A stretch of 49,927 nucleotides of DNA, taken from assembly GCA_024699005.1 (NCBI GenBank), contig JAILQN010000289.1:1-49927 (forward strand), read 5' to 3'. How positions within the stretch are numbered: the stretch's first letter is position 1; the number at the start of each line of letters is the position of its first letter. The DNA is from Clostridia bacterium. GTDB lineage: Bacteria; Bacillota_A; Clostridia; Oscillospirales; Acutalibacteraceae. Below are positions 17,504 through 23,891 of this stretch, in pieces. The notes below the pieces were generated by a model, which had not been told where the DNA came from, made no database searches, and saw only the letters and a program-made list of their open reading frames with translations. The position numbers and the translations under genes were made by a program.

Positions 17504-18433
17504 CTATCTTATTTTTTTTATCGCCCTGAGCTTTGCGCTGCGGGCGCGCGGATTCCCGCTTATTTCCTGTTCTGACGGTGTAATGCCCTTCAATATGTGC
17601 TTTGCTTCCGGCTCCGAAGTGAGAGAATAGATGTTATCACCTGGCCCGAGCTCCTTTGCACGGCAGTACTCCGCAAATTTATGCTTGACCGCTTTATCCT
17701 CCAGCGAGTGAAAAGTGATTATCGCAAGACGTCCTCCGGGCTTAAGCAGACCGAACATATCGTCCAGAGCGCATTGCAGCCCCTCAATTTCGTTATTGGT
17801 TTCAATCCTGATCGCCTGAAAGGTCCGTCTCGCGGGGTGCGAGTCACGCCTTGCCTTCGCCGGCACGGAAGAAGCGATGATCTCCGCAAGCCTGACCGTT
17901 GAGTCGATCGGCGATTGCTCCCTTGCCCTGACTATGGCGCGGGCAATAAGCGAAGCGTTTTTATCCTCACCGTAGCGGCAGATGATATCACGCAGCTGTT
18001 CAAACGTATAACCGTTGACGATATCATAAGCGGTGATCTTGTTCAGCCCCATGGTCATACGCAGAGGCCCGTCCGTTTTATATGAAAACCCTTTATCGGG
18101 ATTATCAAGCTGAAAAGAGCTGACCCCCAGATCCGCCGTTATACCGTCAAAACCGTCCGCTCCGACGGTCTGCGCGATTTTTCGGATCTCAAAGAACAGG
18201 CCGTGGACGACCGTTACGTTTTCATTCGCCGAAAATCTCTCTTTTAAAACCGCTACTGCGTCGGGATCACGGTCGATACAGACCAGTCTGCCCGTGCCGC
18301 CGAGCCGCGAGAGTATCTCCGCGCTGTGTCCGCCGCCCCCGGCGGTGCAGTCTGCGTATACACCGCCGGGTAGCACATCTAAGGAATCAATCGTCTCTTT
18401 CAGGAGTACGCTTTTGTGTCTGAATGCGGGCAT
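17504..18433 (-). CDS. rsmH: 16S rRNA (cytosine1402-N4)-methyltransferase
   Basis: RsmH (formerly MraW) methylates N4 of C1402 in 16S rRNA with S-adenosylmethionine. The 309-residue protein opens with the family signature HKSVLLKETIDSL and has the SAM loop DCTAGGGGHSAEIL. It also carries the conserved DGITADLGVSSFQLDNPDKGFSY, the ARRTFQAIRIETNNEIE stretch and, near the end, FHSLEDKAVKHKF. Length is typical. It begins 2 bases after the mraZ stop codon, the usual tight mraZ-rsmH arrangement. Confidence 0.97.
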   Translation of the reverse strand: MPAFRHKSVLLKETIDSLDVLPGGVYADCTAGGGGHSAEILSRLGGTGRLVCIDRDPDAVAVLKERFSANENVTVVHGLFFEIRKIAQTVGADGFDGITADLGVSSFQLDNPDKGFSYKTDGPLRMTMGLNKITAYDIVNGYTFEQLRDIICRYGEDKNASLIARAIVRAREQSPIDSTVRLAEIIASSVPAKARRDSHPARRTFQAIRIETNNEIEGLQCALDDMFGLLKPGGRLAIITFHSLEDKAVKHKFAEYCRAKELGPGDNIYSLTSEPEAKHILKGITPSEQEISGNPRARSAKLRAIKKIR

Positions 18434-18435
18434 TC

Positions 18436-18867
18436 TTACATCACGAAGCCGGAATCGGTATCGTATTCATTCTCCGCTTCCTCAACCTGGACGCGGTAGA
18501 TCTCCGCATCCCAGAGCTCCATATGTTTACCGGATCCGAGAATGACTATATCCTTTTTGAGCATAGCCTTCTCAAACATCTTCAGGGGGATAGTGATGCG
18601 ATAACCGGAATCGACGTCGACCGAGGTCATTCTGCTGACAAACTTTCTGCGGACCGATTCACCGTCAGGCATATTGCGGGTGGCTTCCACCCTGTCGCTG
18701 TAAACGCTCTCCCAGGTCTCGGCATTATAGATGTAAAGGCAGTCGAACTGCGGGGGTTTGTATATAAAGGCTGTCTTGCCGACTGCATCGCGGTCGGCAG
18801 CGGGCACGGTGAACCTGCGCTGACCGTCCAGTTTACTTTCACCGTTATGCACAAAAGGAGTCAACAT
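18436..18867 (-). CDS. mraZ: Transcriptional regulator MraZ
   Basis: MraZ is a SpoVT/AbrB-fold DNA-binding protein that, in studied bacteria, binds TGGGN repeats upstream of its own gene and represses the dcw operon. I chose ATG 18867 over the ATG at 18924 because it gives 143 residues, the usual MraZ length, and makes residues 8-20 (NGESKLDGQRRFT) align with the start of the first AbrB-like half. The second half begins around SVDVDSGYRITIP. The longer form would read through the predicted operator. It is the first gene of the dcw operon. Confidence 0.93.
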   Translation of the reverse strand: MLTPFVHNGESKLDGQRRFTVPAADRDAVGKTAFIYKPPQFDCLYIYNAETWESVYSDRVEATRNMPDGESVRRKFVSRMTSVDVDSGYRITIPLKMFEKAMLKKDIVILGSGKHMELWDAEIYRVQVEEAENEYDTDSGFVM

Positions 18868-18874
18868 AGGATCA

Positions 18875-18918
18875 CCACCCTTCCAAAATGACCCTATTTC
18901 CCCCTGAGGAATATTATA
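18875..18918 (-). promoter_or_regulatory. mraZ promoter -10 and putative MraZ operator
   Basis: On the minus strand a consensus TATAAT (18918-18913) is followed by AGGGG (18905-18901), AGGGT (18895-18891) and TGGAA (18885-18881). The three boxes are spaced exactly 10 bases apart, each with 5-base gaps. This matches the known layout of MraZ operators (TGGGN repeats with 5-base spacers), although only the spacing and G-runs are conserved. No good -35 was found. The boxes span the expected transcription start, consistent with autorepression. Confidence 0.5.
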
Positions 18919-19202
18919 GGTCACTTTTTCTGACTAAAATAGATATTAACTATAATATAGCACATCTTTTTGAAATGTCAAATGTTTTTATTTTTCTGCA
19001 AAAGAACAAAATAACGGCCGGTTCCACGGAAACCGGCGTGACGCAGTATATGAAAATGACGTTTTGATCTATATATTGTGCATTGCCCCGCACTCTTTCC
19101 GATATTTTGTGCTTTCCAATATATTCACAAAATATTTGCAAATTTTTGTGCATTTATACGATTTTTTTTAATCTCCGGACAAATCAAAAAATAACTGAGC
19201 CG

Positions 19203-19231
19203 TTGACATTACTGTATTACTTTAGTATAAT
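19203..19231 (+). promoter_or_regulatory. Perfect-consensus sigma-A promoter for a leaderless transcript
   Basis: TTGACA (19203-19208) and TATAAT (19226-19231) are separated by 17 bases, a full match to the vegetative consensus. The next gene's ATG is at 19241, only 10 bases after the -10, so transcription should start within one to four bases of the start codon. Confidence 0.85.
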
Positions 19232-19240
19232 TACGGTATT

Positions 19241-20410
19241 ATGAAGAAACGCCCGTCCAATACAAACCCTGACACGCCGAAAGCTTCGACTGTCCGCAGC
19301 GGCTACGGCTTCACCCGCCGGTTTCCGGAGTCCCCACATCGCGACGGGCTTCGTCCGAGAGCGACCGACTCCGGGTTATCCAAGAGAGCATTCGCGGCAA
19401 TACTTATCTGCGTATGCGCTGTTGTTTTCACCGCTGCGCTTACGGCATGCGTCGTGGCGATGAGGATCTCTCAGCTTCCGGATGAAGAGGCCGTCACAGC
19501 AGAACCCCTGAAAACCACAGCCGTGAAAGCCATGCGCATAAGTTCCGCTTCCGGCTTCTCATCCGGCGCCGAGGCTGTCAACGCCTGCCTTGCCGACGGA
19601 TGCTCCTGCGTGATCATAGAAATAAAATCACCGGACGGCAAGCTGGCATTCACCCCGTCTGTCGAAGTTCCGGCGGACGCCGTGGAGCCGCTGGCGACAG
19701 ATCCGGCGGAACTTACGCGTGCATTCAGATCGGCGGGGATCCGGGTCTATGCGGCGATATCCTGTTTCGCGGACGATATATACGCGCGCAACAATATCCG
19801 GCTCGCCGGATACACCGAAGCCCCGGACCCGGATGATCCGGACAGGACCGTCGCCACACTCTGGTACGATCAGTCGCAGTCACCTCACGCCTGGCTGAGT
19901 CCCGCATCGGATGAAGTGGTGTATTATCTGAACGAGTTGATTTCCGACGCGGCGGAAACGGATCCAGACGGCATAATTCTGGAGAACGTGACCCTGCCGG
20001 ACGATATCCCGCAGAACGTCATATTCAGCGGTGAGGGAGCAGAAGATGTCAACGCCTATGCGCCGGGGTTTGCAGGCCGCATAGCGGACGAATATATGAC
20101 CCCGATCGGGGTCTGCGAAAATGGGGTCCGTTTCTGCAGATATTTCGCCGACGGCGAGCTGCCGCCGCTGTTCAATACCTCCGCAGACTTCTTTGCGGCT
20201 GATCTTCGATCCTCTCATATACCGGCGGAAGCCCGTTTCCACGGTCTGCCCTATAATACGTCTACCGGTTATCCCGGATTTATCACGGCAGCCGCCTGGG
20301 CGATGCGTGATTCCATAGACAAGGGTCTGATTTTCATATATTCCGACCTCTGCAGCGAGGCGCTGCTCTCCTCCGTCAACGACATTACAGTAACGATTGC
20401 TGTCGGCTGA
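19241..20410 (+). CDS. Membrane-anchored TIM-barrel-like protein (DUF4015/GH-like)
   Basis: The 389-residue protein has a 47-residue basic cytoplasmic start, one transmembrane helix (about 49-72), and an exported domain. CVIIEIKSPDGKLAF (about 126-140) and AWLSPASDEVVYYLNELI (about 213-230), followed by DGIILENVTLP, resemble the DUF4015 putative glycoside hydrolase family, which shows VVIDIKxxDG and WLDPxSxEV motifs. Similarity is partial, so activity is uncertain. No alternative start exists before the membrane helix, which supports ATG 19241 even though it lacks a ribosome site. It begins a four-gene plus-strand run ending with a wall amidase. Confidence 0.7.
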   Translation: MKKRPSNTNPDTPKASTVRSGYGFTRRFPESPHRDGLRPRATDSGLSKRAFAAILICVCAVVFTAALTACVVAMRISQLPDEEAVTAEPLKTTAVKAMRISSASGFSSGAEAVNACLADGCSCVIIEIKSPDGKLAFTPSVEVPADAVEPLATDPAELTRAFRSAGIRVYAAISCFADDIYARNNIRLAGYTEAPDPDDPDRTVATLWYDQSQSPHAWLSPASDEVVYYLNELISDAAETDPDGIILENVTLPDDIPQNVIFSGEGAEDVNAYAPGFAGRIADEYMTPIGVCENGVRFCRYFADGELPPLFNTSADFFAADLRSSHIPAEARFHGLPYNTSTGYPGFITAAAWAMRDSIDKGLIFIYSDLCSEALLSSVNDITVTIAVG

Positions 20411-20425
20411 CAGCGCATCATATTT

Positions 20426-20460
20426 CAACACCCAAAGCCCAACACTCAGAACGCAAGGTG
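20426..20460. repeat. Heptad array before the GH3 gene
   Basis: CAACACC, CAAAGCC, CAACACT, CAGAACG and CAAGGTG follow with a strict 7-base period. The last unit contains the presumed ribosome site AAGGTG, 5 bases before the GH3 start. The array fills most of the 55-base spacer. Confidence 0.7.
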
Positions 20461-20465
20461 ATATT

Positions 20466-22910
20466 ATGTTCAAAAAAAAGAAAAAAACTGACAGCAACGC
20501 GCCCGTAACACTTGACGACGTGCTCGCCGGACTTACCGTCGACGAAAAGATCGATCTTCTATCCGGAGCAGACTTCTGGTTCACTCACCCGGTGCCCGAG
20601 GCTCAGATCCGCGTACCCAAAGTCATGATGACCGACGGTCCGATCGGTCTGCGCAAACAGGACATCGAAGGCGGCGCGACGAATGAGAACGACAGCATAA
20701 CCGCCGTCTGTTTCCCCGCAGGCGTCGGCCTGGCAGCTTCGTTTGACAGAGACGCGATGTCAAAGCTGGGCGACACTCTGGGCAGGGAGTGCCTTGCCGA
20801 AAAAGTGGACACTCTGCTCGGCCCGGCGATAAACATAAAAAGAAATCCCCTTTGCGGCAGGAACTTTGAGTATCTGTCCGAAGATCCGTATCTCGCCGGG
20901 GAACTCGCCGCAGCTTACGTCAAAGCGCTGGAAGCGACGGGCACCGGCTCCTGTCCCAAGCATTTTGCCGGCAACAACCAGGAGAAGCGCCGCATGACAG
21001 TCGATACCGTCATAGACGAGCGGGCCCTCAGGGAGATATACCTTCCCGCGTTCGAAAACGTCGTCAGGAACGCGGCACCGCGATCGGTAATGGTCGCGTA
21101 TAACAGTCTGAACGGCCACTACTGCACGGAGAACAAAAGGCTGCTGACGGATATTCTGAGAGACGAGTGGGGCTTCAGGGGGCTTACCATATCCGACTGG
21201 GGCGCCGTCAACGACCGCGCGAAAGCGCTCACGGCAGGTCTCGATCTTGAGATGCCCGGTTCCAGCGGCATGGGCGCGGACAGCATCCGCGCTGCTCTCG
21301 AGGCGGAAGAGATCACGGAGGAAGATATCGACCGCAGCGCCAGACGCATGCTCAACTTCATTTTCAAAGGCGCGCAGACGAATCGTGAAGGCGCGGAATT
21401 CGACCTTGAAGCCGATCACAAAATCGCACGCGAACTGGCGCTCCGATCTATGGTACTGCTCAAAAACGAAGGCAACGCCCTGCCCCTTTATTCCGACGAC
21501 AAGCCCCTGTTCGTGGGCGAGTTCGCGCTGAAGCCAAGGTATCAGGGCGGCGGCTCGTCTCATATTAAGTCTTACAGGGTATCAAGCCCGCTTTATGAGG
21601 CGAAAAAACGCGGCGCAGTCGATTACTCAAAGGGATTTTCCGTCTCGGACACAAAGCCGGACGAGACGCTGGCAGCCGACGTTATGCTTCAGGCAAAAAA
21701 GCATGACATCATAGTCGTTTTCGCCGGATTGCCCGAATCCGTGGAATCCGAGGGCTTCGACCGCGCGAATATGAGTCTGCCGGAGTGTCAGAACGAGCTC
21801 ATCTCCCGTCTGGCAAAAACAGGAAAGAGGATCATCGTGGTGCTCAACAACGGTTCTCCGGTGGAGATGCCCTGGGCAGACGACGTAGACGCGATTCTTG
21901 AAGCCTATCTGCCCGGCGAAGCCGCGGGCGAGGCGGAGACCGCCGTACTTTACGGCGAATATAATCCGTCCGGCAAACTTGCCGAGTCATTCCCGAAGAG
22001 CTACAAGGACGTGCCGTCCTATCAGTACTTCCCCGGCACTTACAACACCACCGAATACCGTGAGAGCATCTACGTCGGTTACAGATATTACAACACCTTC
22101 GGCAAGGACGTGCTTTTCCCGTTCGGCCACGGCCTTTCATATACCTCATTCCGCTACGACGATCTGCGCGCGGACGCTTCCCTCTCTCCCGGCGGAAAGA
22201 TCAAAGCAGCTGTAAAAGTTACTAACACAGGCGACAAAGCGGGCGAAGAAGCCGTTCAGTTTTACGTAAAACCCAAGGCAAAAACGGTTTTCCGTCCGTC
22301 GGCGGAACTCAGGGCCTTTTCAAAGATCCGTCTTGAGCCCGGCGAGTCCGGCGAAGTCGGGGTGGAACTGGACGAGAGCGCCTTCGCTTATTATAACGTG
22401 AAAGAGAAACGCTTTGTCTGCGATGACGGCGAATACGAGATACTGGCTGCAGCCTCCTCCGAGGACGTCCGCTGCGCCGCCGATATCACGCTCTCCGGTT
22501 TCGGCGCTCACGCCGCGCCTTATGACGAAGAGGTCAACAGGCTCTGGTCAGACGGCGACGTCACACGCATCAACCAGAAGGAATTTTCCGCGCTTTACGG
22601 TGAGGAGATCAAAACACGCATTCCCGCCCCGCCGTTCACAGCCGAGAACGCCCTTATCGATATGAAGGGCACAAAATTCGGCTCGGCAATAACGAAGCTC
22701 GTCCCGATAGTCACAAAATTCACGGGCGGCGAGGCCATTACCGCCGAAATGCAGGCAAACGCTGCTCTGGAAACGCCGCTGCGTTCCGTTGCCGCGATGT
22801 CCGGCGGAAGGCTGAACAAGGACGTTCTGAACGGGATTATCGACATAATGAACGGCAAGGGGATCGGCGCGGCGGCAAAAGCGCTGATCTCCGGGATGAT
22901 GGGGAAATGA
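20466..22910 (+). CDS. Glycoside hydrolase family 3 protein (beta-glucosidase-like)
   Basis: The 814-residue protein lacks a signal peptide, so it is probably cytoplasmic and cleaves imported beta-linked oligosaccharides. It has a (beta/alpha)8 GH3 domain with MMTDGPIGLR, GPAINIKRNPLCGRNFEYLSEDP, CPKHFAGNNQE and the nucleophile Asp244 in TISDWGAV. An alpha/beta sandwich domain follows with VVFAGLPESVESEGFDR. A fibronectin-III-like domain comes next (LSYTSFRYDDL to GEYEILAAASSED), then about 130 extra residues. I chose ATG 20466 rather than the upstream in-frame ATG 20397, which overlaps the previous gene. Substrate cannot be read from sequence; beta-glucoside or xyloside are both possible. 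Confidence 0.92.
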   Translation: MFKKKKKTDSNAPVTLDDVLAGLTVDEKIDLLSGADFWFTHPVPEAQIRVPKVMMTDGPIGLRKQDIEGGATNENDSITAVCFPAGVGLAASFDRDAMSKLGDTLGRECLAEKVDTLLGPAINIKRNPLCGRNFEYLSEDPYLAGELAAAYVKALEATGTGSCPKHFAGNNQEKRRMTVDTVIDERALREIYLPAFENVVRNAAPRSVMVAYNSLNGHYCTENKRLLTDILRDEWGFRGLTISDWGAVNDRAKALTAGLDLEMPGSSGMGADSIRAALEAEEITEEDIDRSARRMLNFIFKGAQTNREGAEFDLEADHKIARELALRSMVLLKNEGNALPLYSDDKPLFVGEFALKPRYQGGGSSHIKSYRVSSPLYEAKKRGAVDYSKGFSVSDTKPDETLAADVMLQAKKHDIIVVFAGLPESVESEGFDRANMSLPECQNELISRLAKTGKRIIVVLNNGSPVEMPWADDVDAILEAYLPGEAAGEAETAVLYGEYNPSGKLAESFPKSYKDVPSYQYFPGTYNTTEYRESIYVGYRYYNTFGKDVLFPFGHGLSYTSFRYDDLRADASLSPGGKIKAAVKVTNTGDKAGEEAVQFYVKPKAKTVFRPSAELRAFSKIRLEPGESGEVGVELDESAFAYYNVKEKRFVCDDGEYEILAAASSEDVRCAADITLSGFGAHAAPYDEEVNRLWSDGDVTRINQKEFSALYGEEIKTRIPAPPFTAENALIDMKGTKFGSAITKLVPIVTKFTGGEAITAEMQANAALETPLRSVAAMSGGRLNKDVLNGIIDIMNGKGIGAAAKALISGMMGK

Positions 22911-22945
22911 GTTCCGGGTTCTAAGTTCCAAGTTCTAAGTTCACT
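22911..22945. repeat. Heptad array directly after the GH3 stop codon
   Basis: GTTCCGG, GTTCTAA, GTTCCAA, GTTCTAA and GTTCACT follow each other without a gap, and the first begins at the base after the GH3 TGA. It is the reverse complement of the GAACTTA/GAACTTG type seen at 4681 and 40389. Confidence 0.85.
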
Positions 22946-22957
22946 TAAAAAAATCTC

Positions 22958-23842
22958 ATGACCTACATCATAATGGACCTGGAGTGGAACAACGTCTACT
23001 CCAAACAGCTGGGCTCCGTTTTCAACGAGGTGCTCGAGATCGGCGCGGTAGCCGCCGATGAAAATATGGAGATAATCAGCACGTTTTCCGAGCTGGTCAG
23101 GTCGCGTTATACCAAAAAAATCAAGGGCAAGATCAAGGAACTCACCCACATCACAAACGAGGACATGTACCACGGCGTCGACTTCAGTCAGGCGGTGTCG
23201 GACTTTTCTTCCTGGACGCTCAAGATGAACGCCCTTGACGGCGGCTGCGTATTCATGTCCTGGGGCAATGCGGATATACGCGTCCTGCTTGAGAATATCC
23301 GGCTTGTAAGGGGTTACGATTTCATCCCGTTCATCAAAAAATACGTGGACCTGCAGGCCTACTGCCGGGACGCTCTGGAGCTGGACAGCACGAAACAGCC
23401 CGGGCTTTCCGCCGCCGCAACCATGCTGGGCATAGATCCGACCGTTTACAGCACGCACCGCGCGCTGGAGGACAGTCTGCTTGCGCACCGCTGTTTGAAA
23501 CAGGCCTTTTCGCAGGAGCGGATCGCCTGTTTCACCCATATCTGCGACAATAAATTCTACGCACAATTCCTCTACAAACCGCGTTACATCACTTCTCTGC
23601 GCGACCCGAAGCTGGACAAATCCAAGATGACCTGTTTCTGCGACAAATGCAAGCTGCCGATGAAACGTCTCAGTCCGTGGAAAAGCGCAAACAAGAGCTT
23701 CCGCGCCGTATTCAAGTGCGCTGCATGTTCATCCATCGCTCTGTTTACGGTACAGTTCAGGGTACGCGGCGACGAAGTGGTCACAAAGTCGAAACAGGTC
23801 CCCCTTCGCCCCGACGACCCGAGAGCGGAGCAGTATCTGTGA
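22958..23842 (+). CDS. DEDDh 3'-5' exonuclease with C-terminal Cys cluster
   Basis: The 294-residue protein begins with an RNase T/DnaQ-type exonuclease domain. The metal-binding acidic residues are Asp7 and Glu9 (MDLEW), the Asp in SWGNADIRVL, and HRALEDSLLA (His and Asp) near residues 168-177. Such enzymes trim DNA or RNA 3' ends. The last 80 residues contain CFCDKC and, about 33 residues on, FKCAAC, a four-Cys pattern that could bind zinc and may recognise nucleic acid. The specific substrate is unknown. No ribosome site precedes the ATG; the 47-base spacer from the GH3 gene is mainly a heptad array and an A run. Confidence 0.87.
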   Translation: MTYIIMDLEWNNVYSKQLGSVFNEVLEIGAVAADENMEIISTFSELVRSRYTKKIKGKIKELTHITNEDMYHGVDFSQAVSDFSSWTLKMNALDGGCVFMSWGNADIRVLLENIRLVRGYDFIPFIKKYVDLQAYCRDALELDSTKQPGLSAAATMLGIDPTVYSTHRALEDSLLAHRCLKQAFSQERIACFTHICDNKFYAQFLYKPRYITSLRDPKLDKSKMTCFCDKCKLPMKRLSPWKSANKSFRAVFKCAACSSIALFTVQFRVRGDEVVTKSKQVPLRPDDPRAEQYL

Positions 23843-23869
23843 GTTTTTAGTTTTGGTTTTGAGATAACA
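23843..23869. repeat. Short T-rich heptad tract after the exonuclease stop codon
   Basis: GTTTTTA, GTTTTG (6 bases), GTTTTGA and GATAACA start right after the TGA. It is weaker than the other arrays but occupies the same kind of position in the third spacer of this gene run. Confidence 0.5.
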
Positions 23870-23891
23870 GGCTGTTTCCCATTTCCGATCC

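Larger units (their letters stand above)
18868..19240. other. Divergent control region between mraZ and the GH-like gene
   Basis: This region holds the mraZ operator and -10 (18875-18918), a small GCCGGTT/AACCGGC hairpin (19017-19037) without a clear T run, and the strong rightward promoter at 19203-19231. The middle is AT-rich. A 67-codon minus-strand frame (18950-19153) has no ribosome site and is not counted as a gene. Confidence 0.6.

Noticed and set aside
18950..19153. 67-codon minus-strand frame between mraZ and 19241
   Set aside because: AT-rich, no ribosome site, and no conserved-looking composition.
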